Assembly: GCF_000308475.2 (NCBI RefSeq)
Contig: NZ_BAFT02000096.1
Span: forward strand, 1 to 40,943
Source: Nocardia brasiliensis NBRC 14402
GTDB taxonomy: Bacteria > Actinomycetota > Actinomycetes > Mycobacteriales > Mycobacteriaceae
Length of the DNA stretch: 40,943 bases
Reading direction: 5' to 3'
Below the pieces are notes generated by a model. That model had not been told where the DNA came from and made no database searches. It worked only from the letters and a program-made list of their open reading frames with translations. Below, in pieces: positions 1 through 8,054 of this stretch (positions are counted from its first letter, which is position 1; every line of letters begins with the position of its first letter). The translations under genes were made by a program, and so were the position numbers.

Positions 1-389
1 GGTTCGCTGGTACGGCAAGCACGTCAGTGGATCGGCGATCTTCGCTGCACCGCGCGGGCCGTTCGGTCGGCGCGGTATGCGGCCGATCCGGACGCTTTTG
101 TAGTCGGACGGGTCACGGTTGAGCCGGACGGGCGAGTTGCAGCCGAGCCGAAGTCGACGACTTCTCCGCGATTCCCTTGCGTGAGAGGCGAATCCGACTC
201 CGTCGGTTGTCGGTGTTGCGCAGTTCGGCCGATTGCGTATGACTTTGTCGGTGCATCCCGTGCGTGGGAGGTGCTCTGGACGGGTCGGTCGTGGCTGGTT
301 CGTGCGGACCGGCGTCCCCCGCAGGAACTCGTCGATGAATTCCTGCGGGTGAGGCAAATCTGTTGCGCGGGGGCAGATTCGCGCGCGGC
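1..389. other. Intergenic stretch downstream of aroB, no supported gene
   Basis: No gene is supported here. A plus-strand frame is open from the window edge to a TAG at 391-393, but only about 62 percent of its third codon positions in the first 120 bases are G or C, against about 90 percent in the real genes, and it runs through a terminator-like hairpin. The only clear structure is that inverted repeat at 318-349, described separately. In several relatives a type II dehydroquinase gene follows aroB; none is visible here. Confidence 0.5.
318..349 (-). terminator. Hairpin downstream of aroB, likely aro operon terminator
   Basis: A perfect 10-bp inverted repeat (CCCGCAGGAA at 318-327 and TTCCTGCGGG at 340-349) with a 12-nt loop lies about 40 bp past the aroB stop, on the side where transcription leaves the operon. 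There is no run of T after it, which is usual for actinobacterial terminators, so the call rests on position and stem perfection. Confidence 0.55.
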
Positions 390-1511
390 CTAGAGCAGGA
401 TGCCGCCGGCGCTCGGGGTGCCTTCGCGGGCGATCGCGGAGTAGGCGGCGGCGAGCAGTGTCGGGTCGGGGCCCTTGAGTCGGCCGGGCTTGGCGAGTCC
501 GTCGAGGACGACGAAGCGCAGCACACCTGAGCGGGTTTTCTTGTCTGTCTGCATCGAGTCCAGCAGTTGCGGGAGGGCGTCGGCGTCGTAGCTGACCGGC
601 AGGCCGACACTTTCCAGCACCGCGCGATGCCGGTCCGCGGTGGCGTCGTCGAGGCGACCCGCGAGCCGGCCGAGTTCAGCGGCGAAAACCAGGCCGACGG
701 ATACGGCGGCGCCGTGACGCCACCGGTAGCGCTCGCGCCGCTCGATCGCGTGCGCGAGAGTATGGCCGTAGTTGAGGATCTCGCGGAGGCTGGACTCCTT
801 CAGATCGGCGGCGACGACATCGGCCTTGACCTGGATCGCGCGCCGGATCAGCTCGGGCAGCACGTCGCCCTTCGGGTCGAGCGCCGCCTCGGGATCGCGC
901 TCCACCAGTTCGAGGATCACCGGGTCGGCGATGAAACCGGCCTTGATGATCTCGGCCATGCCCGCGACGATCTCGTTGCGCGGCACCGTCTCCAGCGTCG
1001 CCAGGTCGACGAGCACCGCGGCGGGCTCGTGGAAGCAACCCACGAGGTTCTTGCCCGCCTCGGTGTTGATACCGGTCTTGCCGCCGACCGCCGCGTCCAC
1101 CATCGCCAGCAGCGTGGTCGGCACGTGCACGATCTGGACGCCGCGCATCCAGGTGGCGGCGACGAAACCGGCCAGGTCGGTGGCCGCGCCGCCGCCGAGG
1201 CTCACCACGACATCGTTGCGGGTCAAGCCGATCCGGCCGAGCACCTCCCAGCAGAACCCGGCGACCGCCAGTTCCTTACCCGCCTCCGCGTCCGGGATCT
1301 CGATGCGGTGCGCGTCGAGGCCGGTGTCGGCCAACGCTTTACGCACCGCCTCGGCGGTTTCGGCGAGCGGCGGCTGGTGGAAGATCGCCACCGTCCGCAC
1401 GCCCTTCGTCGCGCCGCTGACCGACTCGACGAGTTCACCGAGCAACCCGCGGCCGATAATCACCGGATACGGGTCGGCGGTACGAACTTCGATACGACTC
1501 GGCTCATTCAC
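390..1511 (-). CDS. aroB: 3-dehydroquinate synthase
   Basis: Converts DAHP to 3-dehydroquinate, the second step of the shikimate pathway; cytosolic and NAD- and metal-dependent. The 373-residue product has the NAD-binding stretch SLGGGAATDLAGFVA, the conserved TTLLAMVDAAVGGKTGIN segment and the metal-binding GHTLAHAIE motif, and its length is normal for the family. The GTG start at 1511 is chosen because GGAG lies 9 bases upstream and the protein then begins MNEPSRIEV, just before the conserved domain. It starts 2 bp after the aroK stop, so translation is probably coupled. The gene ends in CTAG, with a hairpin about 40 bp beyond. Confidence 0.95.
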   Translation of the reverse strand: MNEPSRIEVRTADPYPVIIGRGLLGELVESVSGATKGVRTVAIFHQPPLAETAEAVRKALADTGLDAHRIEIPDAEAGKELAVAGFCWEVLGRIGLTRNDVVVSLGGGAATDLAGFVAATWMRGVQIVHVPTTLLAMVDAAVGGKTGINTEAGKNLVGCFHEPAAVLVDLATLETVPRNEIVAGMAEIIKAGFIADPVILELVERDPEAALDPKGDVLPELIRRAIQVKADVVAADLKESSLREILNYGHTLAHAIERRERYRWRHGAAVSVGLVFAAELGRLAGRLDDATADRHRAVLESVGLPVSYDADALPQLLDSMQTDKKTRSGVLRFVVLDGLAKPGRLKGPDPTLLAAAYSAIAREGTPSAGGILL

Positions 1512-1513
1512 GA

Positions 1514-2923
1514 CTACTGCTCCGATTCTGTAGTTGCTTCTTGCTGTTTCCGTGCCCGAACCCGTGCCCGACGAGCCCGCGCCCGCCGCGCCCGCCCACT
1601 CGACCCACCGGCACCGGATTCCTCCGCTGCACCGGACTGCTCGTTCGATTCGCCGGCGTTGCCCGTCGCGATCGCGTCGCCTGCTACGGCCGCGTCGCTC
1701 ACGTGAGTTGCGTTGCCCGCGCGGGTCATGTGGTGCGCACCGGTCGATCCGCCCGTAGCGCTGCCTCCGCCGGTCGCGCTGTTCGTGCCAGTCGGCCCAG
1801 TCGCTCCGCCCGCACCACTTGGACCGACCGCTCCGGCCCTGCCGTCGGCGCTCGCCGTGCCGCCCGCGTTGCTCGAGTTGGCCGTGCTGCTGGAGATGGT
1901 GGTATTGCCCGCGCCGGTCGTGTTGCTCGCGCTGCCCGAGTCTCTCGTGCTGCCCGCGCTGCTTGCGCCGACCGTGCCGTCCGCGCCGCCTGTGCCGCTC
2001 GGTTCGACGGCGCTCGTCGACGCGGTTGGGGGGCCGGCGGGGCGGCGTGCGCGCCACCGGCGGGTCAGTGGGCCTTCGGGTTTCGTGGGTGCGGTGTCGG
2101 TGGGGTGGTCGGGGAGTGGGATTTGTTCCGGGGTGGTCTTTTTCGATGAGGTGGCGCGGCGGGATCGCCAGCTGCGGGCGGACGAGGTCGTGCCGGATTT
2201 GCCGGTGGGGACCGACGGTGTGTCGGTGGTTTCGGGTTGTGTCAGGCCGGCTGCGCGGCGGGCGGCGGCTCGGGCGCGGGCTCGGCGGCGGGCGCGGGAG
2301 CGGCTGCTGCCCTGTGGTTTCGCGGTGTCTGGCGCGTTCTGGATCAGGGGCGGTGTGGTCGGGTCGCATTCGGTTCCGGTATCGGGGTGCACCGGTTCGA
2401 GACCGAGCTTGGCCAACACCATTTTGACCACTCGGCCGGGGCTGCGGCCGTCGGTGCGCACCCGGACGGTGGCCACCTCGCGGTAGAGCGGGCGGCGTTT
2501 GCGCATCAGCTCGCGGTATTTGGCGGCGGGATCGGCGCCGTTGAGCAGCGGCCTGCTCGTGCTCGCGCCGGTGCGCCGAAGTCCTTCGCCCACACTGATT
2601 TCCAGGTAGACGACGGTGCGGTTGCGCAGCAGCGCCCTGGTGTCCTTGGACAGCACGGCACCGCCGCCGAGCGAAACGACCCCGCGTTCGGCGAGGATGG
2701 CGCGCCGCACCACCCGCTCCTCGATGCGGCGGAACTCGGGCTCGCCGTCGGTCGCGAAGATCTCGGGGATGGTGCGTCCGGTCTCGCGTTCGATGCCCGC
2801 GTCGGTGTCGTAGAGTTCGACGCCGAGTTCCTTCGCGAGCTTGCGGCCGATCGTCGATTTCCCCGCGCCGGGCGGTCCGACCAGCACCACGCGCGGCGCG
2901 CGCGGATCGGTCTGCACGATCAT
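1514..2923 (-). CDS. aroK: Shikimate kinase with a ~295-residue low-complexity C-terminal extension
   Basis: Phosphorylates shikimate with ATP, step five of the pathway. Residues 1 to about 175 form a complete kinase: Walker A GPPGAGKST at 16-24, the shikimate-binding DTD (YDTDAGIE), the GEPEFRRIE segment, the SLGGGAV loop and the lid arginines near SRPLLNG. Normal family length is 165-200 residues. Here the frame stays open for a further ~295 residues: an Arg/Ala-rich block, a Pro/Thr-rich block, a long Gly/Ser/Thr/Asn/Ala-rich stretch and a final basic segment before TESEQ. No stop intervenes, and aroB starts 2 bp after the end, so the tail belongs to the operon. The ATG at 2923 overlaps the aroC stop (ATGA). 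The tail's function is unknown; it looks disordered. Confidence 0.92.
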   Translation of the reverse strand: MIVQTDPRAPRVVLVGPPGAGKSTIGRKLAKELGVELYDTDAGIERETGRTIPEIFATDGEPEFRRIEERVVRRAILAERGVVSLGGGAVLSKDTRALLRNRTVVYLEISVGEGLRRTGASTSRPLLNGADPAAKYRELMRKRRPLYREVATVRVRTDGRSPGRVVKMVLAKLGLEPVHPDTGTECDPTTPPLIQNAPDTAKPQGSSRSRARRRARARAAARRAAGLTQPETTDTPSVPTGKSGTTSSARSWRSRRATSSKKTTPEQIPLPDHPTDTAPTKPEGPLTRRWRARRPAGPPTASTSAVEPSGTGGADGTVGASSAGSTRDSGSASNTTGAGNTTISSSTANSSNAGGTASADGRAGAVGPSGAGGATGPTGTNSATGGGSATGGSTGAHHMTRAGNATHVSDAAVAGDAIATGNAGESNEQSGAAEESGAGGSSGRARRARARRARVRARKQQEATTESEQ

Positions 2924-4140
2924 TGTGGGCTGGTGTCGGCGGGGGTGAGGTGCGGGCGGGAGCCGATCCGCTTGACGTAGCTGGTGATGTTCTCCAGGGT
3001 CTCGCTGATCGAGTCGCCGCCGAACTTCTCCAGCGCGGCCTGCGCGACCACGAGCGCGACCATGGATTCGGCGACCACACCCGCGGCGGGCACCGCGCAC
3101 ACGTCGGACCGCTGATGGATCGCGACGGCTTCTTCCCCGGTGGTCATGTCGACGGTGGCCAGCGCCTTCGGCACGGTCGAGATCGGCTTCATCGCGGCAC
3201 GCACGCGCAGCGCTTCGCCGTTGGTCATGCCGCCCTCGAGACCGCCCGCGCGGTTGGTGGACCGCAGCACGCCGTCGGGGCCCGGCCGCATCTCGTCATG
3301 CGCCTGGCTGCCCCGCCTGCGCGCGGTCTCGAAACCGTCGCCGACCTCGACGCCCTTGATGGCCTGAATGCCCATGAGCGCCGCGGCGAGTCGCGAGTCG
3401 AGGCGGTCCGCGCCGCTGATGAACGAGCCGAGCCCCACCGGCAGGCCGTCGACGACCACCTCGACGACGCCACCGAGGGTGTCGCCGTCCTTCTTCGCGG
3501 CTTCGATCTCGGCGATCATCGCGGCTTCGGCGTCCTTGTCGAACGCGCGCACCGGGCTCTCGTCGATGGCCGCGAGGTCGGCCGCGGTCGGGACCACGCC
3601 GGTGCTGTTCTGCGCGGTACCGATAGAGACGACGTGCGAGACGACCTCGACGCCGAACGCCTGGCGTAGGAAGTTGCGGGCCACGGTGCCCGCGGCTACC
3701 CGGGCGGCGGTCTCGCGGGCGCTCGCGCGCTCGAGCACGTTGCGGGCGTCGTCGAAGCCGTATTTGAGCATGCCGGAGTAGTCGGCGTGCCCGGGGCGGG
3801 GACGGGTGAGCGGGGCGTTGCGGGCCAGGTCGGCGAGTTCGGCCGGGTCGACGGGGTCGGCGGACATGACCGTCGTCCACTTCGGCCATTCCGAGTTGGT
3901 CACCTCTATCGCGACCGGTCCGCCCATGGTGCGCCCGTGCCGGACGCCGCCGATGATGGTCACCTTGTCGGCCTCGAACTTCATCCGGGCTCCACGCCCA
4001 TAGCCCAGCCGGCGGCGCGCCAACTGCGCGGAAATCTCGTCGGACGTCACCTCGACTCCGGCCACCATTCCTTCGAGGAGGGCGACGAGAGCGGGACCAT
4101 GGGATTCTCCGGCAGTTATCCAGCGCAACACGTCCTCCAT
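2920..4140 (-). CDS. aroC: Chorismate synthase
   Basis: Converts EPSP to chorismate using reduced FMN; last step of the shikimate pathway. It shows the signature WITAGESHGPAL at the N terminus, RRLGYGRGARM, the central RPGHADYSGMLKYG and RNVLERASARETAARVAAG segments, and HDEMRPGPDG-type C-terminal motifs. Length is 406 residues from the ATG at 4140; a GTG at 4131 would give 403 residues and match the usual MLRWITAGESHG start. Neither has an ideally spaced ribosome binding site, so the start is uncertain by three codons. The reading frame is open further upstream, but that part is repeat DNA with no homology. First gene of aroC-aroK-aroB; its TGA overlaps the aroK ATG. Confidence 0.95.
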   Translation of the reverse strand: MEDVLRWITAGESHGPALVALLEGMVAGVEVTSDEISAQLARRRLGYGRGARMKFEADKVTIIGGVRHGRTMGGPVAIEVTNSEWPKWTTVMSADPVDPAELADLARNAPLTRPRPGHADYSGMLKYGFDDARNVLERASARETAARVAAGTVARNFLRQAFGVEVVSHVVSIGTAQNSTGVVPTAADLAAIDESPVRAFDKDAEAAMIAEIEAAKKDGDTLGGVVEVVVDGLPVGLGSFISGADRLDSRLAAALMGIQAIKGVEVGDGFETARRRGSQAHDEMRPGPDGVLRSTNRAGGLEGGMTNGEALRVRAAMKPISTVPKALATVDMTTGEEAVAIHQRSDVCAVPAAGVVAESMVALVVAQAALEKFGGDSISETLENITSYVKRIGSRPHLTPADTSPQ

Positions 4141-4389
4141 CTTCCCATGTGGACGCCCCAGGACTGGCACGCGGCCCGCCGTGATGGCAGGCACGTTCGC
4201 CCGATTCCGCACCGACCCGCAGTTGAACCCCGCGATTGGCATGGACGGTGCTGCACGCGTCAGGTGAGGTTCCCGGCGGTAGGCGCGTGTCAGACGGCGG
4301 TGCCGTGTTCCGCCGTGGTCACCGGGCGGTGATGCTGTTTCGGGAGTGCACCGACGGGTTGGCCAGCGGTATCGAGCGGGCGGCGTTGC

Positions 4390-4632
4390 GCCTCGGCGTG
4401 TTTCACCGCTCGAGACGAGGACCCACAGACCTATCTGTCGTTTGGTCCGCTCACGTTGCTCCCCTTCGCGAGCAAACGCGCACCTCTTCTGCGTTCCCGC
4501 ACCCGCTATGGCTAGCCGCAGCGGGTGCGCGAACACGGAAGTGGTGCGGGAAGCCAAGGACCCGGTTGCCCGAGATCCCACGGCGTGGTCGTGTCCGGCG
4601 TGGTGCCTCGCCGTGTTTCACCGCTCGGGACG
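4390..4632. repeat. 28-bp direct repeat, two copies 215 bp apart
   Basis: Positions 4390-4417 and 4605-4632 share 26 of 28 bases; the shared core is CGTGTTTCACCGCTCG. The copies flank palindromic element copy 1, so the whole 4390-4632 unit may be one mobile or recombined repeat. Confidence 0.7.
4428..4548. repeat. Palindromic intergenic element, copy 1
   Basis: Starts with GACCTATCTGTCG and contains two nested stems: an outer near-perfect 11-bp arm pair (4479-4489 with 4538-4548, one mismatch) and an inner perfect 9-bp pair (CGCACCCGC at 4498-4506 with GCGGGTGCG at 4521-4529). The block CCGCAGCGGGTGCG recurs in copy 2 and in the 8318 element. Confidence 0.7.
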
Positions 4633-4862
4633 CAAGCACAGCCAGATGACCACGCCGGAACCCCCACCCCGCGCACCTGACGTGCGCCTACAGCCGGGTA
4701 CGGCACACGACGCGCTCAGCACCCTCCATGTAACTCCCGTAGCAGGTACACAAACTGGGTTCGTAAACACTTCGGCAGCTCCCGAGCAGCCGTGCGGCGA
4801 ACGTCAGCAGATCCCAGCCGCTGCCTCGCGCTGTCGAAGCGGGCGCCGTTGTATCTGGTCGG

Positions 4863-4932
4863 GATTCACAGACTTTCCATACGGTTCACAGCAGCTATAA
4901 CCCCTGTGAACCGTGCGAACCCTCTGTGAACC
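4863..4932. promoter_or_regulatory. Cluster of four CTGTGAACC-type half sites
   Basis: A perfect 11-bp inverted repeat (ACGGTTCACAG at 4881-4891 and CTGTGAACCGT at 4904-4914, 12-bp spacer) is flanked by a related site GGATTCACAG at 4862-4871 and another CTGTGAACC at 4924-4932. Two sites point each way. This could be an operator array for a dimeric regulator or a hairpin; it lies about 600 bp upstream of the prepilin peptidase stop-side and 700 bp from aroC, so the target gene is unclear. Confidence 0.45.
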
Positions 4933-4934
4933 CC

Positions 4935-5040
4935 GACCTATCTGTCGCTTGGTCCACTCACCGTGCTCCCCGTCGCGATCAAACGCACCTTTCTGCGTTC
5001 CCGCCCTCGCAAAATGGCTGGCCGCAGCGGGTGCGAAGCG
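4935..5040. repeat. Palindromic intergenic element, copy 2
   Basis: Aligns with copy 1 over about 70 bp at close to 88 percent by eye, from GACCTATCTGTCG through TTCTGCGTTCCCGC, and again carries CCGCAGCGGGTGCG (5022-5035). Its left inner arm is degenerate (CGCCCTCGC), so the inner stem is weaker than in copy 1. Confidence 0.65.
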
Positions 5041-5085
5041 CGAAACCAGGACACCCGTCCGAGGTCCAGGCTCGGGACGGGTACC

Positions 5086-5538
5086 TCAGTGGACGTAAGC
5101 GACTGCCAGGGCGGTGACCGTGGTCAGGCACATTGCGGGGCCGTGCGGTAGGGGAGGGGGCGGGGCGGTAGGTGTTCGGATGTGGCGGGTGACGAGCAGG
5201 ACGAGGCCGACAACGGCGGTGAGCACAGGTGCACCGAGGGCGGCGACCATCCAGGCTTGACCACCCCCGAGCGCGGCGGCCGCCCCCAGCGGGACCGCGA
5301 GCTTCACATCTCCCGCGCCGAACGCCGCAGGAGCGAGTAGGTGGATCGTGAGATACGGGAGTGCGAGTAGGCCGGCGCCCAGCAGCGCGGCTGTGAATTG
5401 TGTTGTGGACAGGGCGTATCCGAGGACCGCGAGGGCTCCCGAACCGGTCAGTTCGTTCGGTAGTCGCCGGTGTCGGAGATCGCTGACGCTCAGTACCGCG
5501 CACCACGCGAGGAGGGCGGCGAACGCGAGGAAAGTCAT
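5086..5538 (-). CDS. Small A24-family prepilin peptidase
   Basis: An integral membrane aspartyl protease expected to cleave leader peptides of type IV or Flp-like prepilins. The 150-residue protein is almost entirely hydrophobic, with about four membrane segments. Both catalytic aspartates are present: D20 in SDLRHRRLPN and D77 in GAGDVK. It matches the compact peptidase-only form (TadV/CpaA-like), which lacks the N-terminal methylase domain. The ATG at 5538 is chosen because the membrane segment begins at once; an open extension upstream is polar and unlike the family. No pilus genes are visible nearby, so the substrate must be encoded elsewhere. It stands alone between the repeat region and pepQ, which is divergent. 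Confidence 0.82.
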   Translation of the reverse strand: MTFLAFAALLAWCAVLSVSDLRHRRLPNELTGSGALAVLGYALSTTQFTAALLGAGLLALPYLTIHLLAPAAFGAGDVKLAVPLGAAAALGGGQAWMVAALGAPVLTAVVGLVLLVTRHIRTPTAPPPPLPHGPAMCLTTVTALAVAYVH

Positions 5539-5774
5539 GTCGTCCAGCCTCGTCCGATCGCGCCCCGCAACCACCCCTCGGGCACGGAATGGGGACAACT
5601 TTTCCAGATGTGAACACCAGGCACCTCGCATGCCGACCGGTATGTGTAAATCGATGAGCGGCAACGGAATTCCGGCACACCGCGGCCACGAAATGGCGAC
5701 GGGTCAGCGTCCGGGCAGCGCTCGGTACACGTGTTGTATGTGGCCATTCGGCGTGTCGGCGGTAGCTTTGACAC

Positions 5775-6902
5775 ATGTGTGCTGATCACGTGGGCCATGC
5801 ACCCGACTACGCCGCGCGGCGTGGCGCGCTGCGGAGTCTGCTGGTGGAGAACGGAGTGGACGGTCTGCTGGTCACCGATCTGGTGAACCTCAGGTATCTC
5901 ACCGGCTTCACCGGTTCCAACGCGGCGTTACTGGTGCACTCCTGGGACATGCGCAACGCCGAGGACCGCACGGTCATCGGCACCGACGGCCGCTATCGGA
6001 CCCAGGTCGCCGAGCAGGTGCCGGATCTGCGCGCCGAGATCGCCAAGGCCACCGCCCGCCGGATCATCGAGCTGGCCGGGGAGTGGCAGCTCGGCCGGAT
6101 CGGCTACGAGAGCCACATCGTCACGGTGGATCAGCATCGCGGTTTCGTCGAGCAGCGCACCGGGCTCGAGTTCGTCGCCACCCCCGGCCTGGTGGAGCAG
6201 CTGCGGATGGTCAAGGACGCCTACGAGGTGGAGCAGCTGCGGGCGGCCTGCGCGGCGGGTGACGCGGGACTGGCCGCCCTGCTCGAGCGCGGCGGCTTGC
6301 GGCCGGGTCGTACCGAACGGCAGGTCGCCCGGGATCTGGAATGGGCGATGTTCGAGCACGGCGCCGAGGCGGTGTCGTTCGAGACCATCGTCGCGGCGGG
6401 CGCGAACTCGGCTGTCCCGCACCACCGGCCCACCGAGGCGGTGCTGGCCGCCGGTGACTTCGTCAAGCTGGACTTCGGCGCGACGGTCGGCGGCTACCAC
6501 TCGGATATGACCCGCACCTTCGTCCTCGGCGCGCCCAGTGACTGGCAGCGCGAGGTGTACGAGCTGGTGCGGGCCGCGCAGCAGGCCGGGTGCGAGGCGT
6601 TGCGGCCGGGCGCGAAGTCCGCCGACGTGGACGCCGCGTCGCGCGGCGTGATCGAGGCGGCGGGGCACGGGGCCCTGTTCGTGCACGGCCTCGGTCACGG
6701 GGTCGGGCTGCAGATCCATGAAGCGCCCGGACTCGCGAAAAACGGAACCGGTACACTTCTGTCTGGCGTGGCGGTGACCGTCGAACCTGGTGTGTACTTT
6801 CCCGGCCGCGGCGGGGTCCGGATCGAGGACACGCTCGTGGTGCGCGAAGGGGGCCCGGAGCTGCTCACCAACACCGGCAAAGACCTGACCGTCGTCGACT
6901 GA
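5775..6902 (+). CDS. pepQ: M24-family aminopeptidase P / Xaa-Pro dipeptidase
   Basis: Cytosolic two-metal peptidase that removes the residue before proline or splits Xaa-Pro dipeptides. The 375-residue protein has an N-terminal creatinase-like domain (DLVNLRYLTGFTGSNAALL) and a pita-bread catalytic domain with all five metal ligands: D233 (KLDFG), D244 (HSDMTRTF), H308 (HGLGHGVGLQIHE), E337 (VEPGVYFPG) and E351 (RIEDT). The ATG at 5775 gives a normal N-terminal length, though no good ribosome binding site precedes it, so leaderless or weak initiation is possible. It is followed 48 bp later by efp, a neighbour pair known from other actinobacteria. Confidence 0.92.
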   Translation: MCADHVGHAPDYAARRGALRSLLVENGVDGLLVTDLVNLRYLTGFTGSNAALLVHSWDMRNAEDRTVIGTDGRYRTQVAEQVPDLRAEIAKATARRIIELAGEWQLGRIGYESHIVTVDQHRGFVEQRTGLEFVATPGLVEQLRMVKDAYEVEQLRAACAAGDAGLAALLERGGLRPGRTERQVARDLEWAMFEHGAEAVSFETIVAAGANSAVPHHRPTEAVLAAGDFVKLDFGATVGGYHSDMTRTFVLGAPSDWQREVYELVRAAQQAGCEALRPGAKSADVDAASRGVIEAAGHGALFVHGLGHGVGLQIHEAPGLAKNGTGTLLSGVAVTVEPGVYFPGRGGVRIEDTLVVREGGPELLTNTGKDLTVVD

Positions 6903-6950
6903 CGCCGGTTCGACCCCCATGTTGTTTACGAACTAGGAGATCCGAGGACA

Positions 6951-7514
6951 GTGGCGGACACCAGCGACTTCAAGAACGGCCTTGTGCTGAAGATCGACGG
7001 TCAGCTTCAGCAGATCGTCGAATTCCAGCACGTCAAGCCGGGCAAGGGCCCCGCCTTCGTGCGGACCAAGCTGAAGAACGTGCTGTCCGGCAAGGTCGTC
7101 GACAAGACCTTCAACGCCGGCGTCAAGGTGGAGACCGCCACCGTCGACCGGCGGGACATGACCTACCTGTACCACGACGGTTCGGACTACGTCTTCATGG
7201 ACGGCGACACCTTCGATCAGATCTCCATCTCCGAGGAGACCATCGGCCCCGGCGCCCGGTTCCTGCTGGAGAACATGACCGTGCAGGTCGCCACGCACGA
7301 GGGCGCCCCGCTCTACGTCGAGCTCCCGGTGACGGTCGAGCTCGAGGTGCAGCACACCGACATCGGCCTGCAGGGCGACCGCTCCACCGGCGGCACCAAG
7401 CCGGCCACCCTGGAGACCGGCGCCGAGGTGCAGGTCCCGCTGTTCATCAACACCGGCGACAAGCTGCGCATCGACTCGCGCGACGGCAGCTACCTCGGCC
7501 GAGTCAACGCCTGA
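6951..7514 (+). CDS. efp: Translation elongation factor P
   Basis: Binds the ribosome between P and E sites and relieves stalling at polyproline stretches. The 187-residue sequence is complete: KOW-like domain I with the loop KPGKGPAF (Lys32 at the tip), then two OB-fold domains ending in the conserved GDKLRIDSRDGSYLGRVNA. The PGKGP loop is the type reported to work without modification in actinobacteria, and no EF-P modification genes are nearby. The GTG start at 6951 is preceded by AGGAG and GAGG. It sits between pepQ and nusB on the same strand. Confidence 0.97.
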   Translation: MADTSDFKNGLVLKIDGQLQQIVEFQHVKPGKGPAFVRTKLKNVLSGKVVDKTFNAGVKVETATVDRRDMTYLYHDGSDYVFMDGDTFDQISISEETIGPGARFLLENMTVQVATHEGAPLYVELPVTVELEVQHTDIGLQGDRSTGGTKPATLETGAEVQVPLFINTGDKLRIDSRDGSYLGRVNA

Positions 7515-7535
7515 TCGCCGCGCGCGAGCAGGATA

Positions 7536-8054
7536 ATGGTGACTGTGGCTGAACAGCCGTTGGACAAGAAGTCCACGTTCAAGAAGCTCGGCACGCGGCA
7601 CAAGGCGCGGCGCCGGGCCGTCGACCTGCTCTTCGAGGCGGAGGCGCGCGACGTGGATCCGGCCGATCTGCTCGACGAGCGGACCGAGCTGGCGACGCGT
7701 GACCAGGCGGTCGCGCCGGTGCACGCCTACACCCACACGCTGGTCGAGGGCGTCGCCGACGACCTCGACCGGGTGGACGGCACCATCGAGTCCTATCTGA
7801 AGGATTGGGAGTTGTCCCGGCTGCCCGCCGTGGACCGCGCCATCCTGCGCATCGCGGTGTGGGAGTTGTTCCACGCCAACGATGTTCCGCCGGTCGTCGC
7901 GGTGGACGAGGCGGTGGAGCTGGCCAAGGAGCTGTCCACCGACGACTCCCCGTCGTTCGTCAACGGCGTGCTCGGTCAGGTGGTGCTGGTCGCGCCGCAG
8001 GTCCGGGCCGCGGCGGCGGCGACCCGCGCGCCGCGTCCGGAGCCCGAGGCGTGA
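7536..8054 (+). CDS. nusB: Transcription antitermination factor NusB
   Basis: With NusE (S10) it binds boxA RNA and supports antitermination on rRNA operons. The 172-residue protein has the Arg-rich N-terminal segment RHKARRRAVDLLFEAEAR, the helical middle SRLPAVDRAILRIAVWEL and the end VAVDEAVELAKELSTDDSPSFVNGVLG, all typical. The Ala/Pro-rich tail after about residue 152 is variable in the family. The ATG at 7536 has AGGA just upstream; GTG codons at 7539 and 7545 are alternatives. It follows efp by 21 bp, and its TGA overlaps the next start (GTGA), so pepQ-efp-nusB-yciI probably form one transcript. Confidence 0.95.
   Translation: MVTVAEQPLDKKSTFKKLGTRHKARRRAVDLLFEAEARDVDPADLLDERTELATRDQAVAPVHAYTHTLVEGVADDLDRVDGTIESYLKDWELSRLPAVDRAILRIAVWELFHANDVPPVVAVDEAVELAKELSTDDSPSFVNGVLGQVVLVAPQVRAAAAATRAPRPEPEA

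Larger units (their letters stand above)
4141..5085. other. Repeat-rich intergenic region, no gene seen
   Basis: This 945-bp stretch between aroC and the prepilin peptidase holds no convincing gene: open frames on both strands lack a ribosome binding site or recognisable domain and change content across the repeats. It contains a duplicated 28-bp sequence, two copies of a palindromic element of about 110 bp, and a cluster of CTGTGAACC sites, each listed separately. Any promoter for aroC must lie in its left part; no clear -35/-10 pair was found. Confidence 0.6.

Noticed and set aside
1..393. Plus-strand open frame from the window edge to TAG 391-393
   Set aside because: Third-position GC is only about 62 percent in its first part, no domain is recognisable, and it runs through a terminator-like hairpin for the aro operon; open frames of this length are common by chance in GC-rich DNA.
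1541..2980. Long plus-strand frames opposite aroK
   Set aside because: They mirror the low-complexity tail and core of aroK on the other strand; the Walker A and other motifs read only on the minus strand.
4236..4900. Open frames in the aroC-prepilin peptidase gap that could look like hypothetical proteins
   Set aside because: They overlap repeat elements, have no ribosome binding site, and their residues follow the repeats instead of a protein pattern.
5768..5773. TTGACA as a -35 hexamer for pepQ
   Set aside because: It lies one base before the pepQ start codon, too close for a promoter of that gene.
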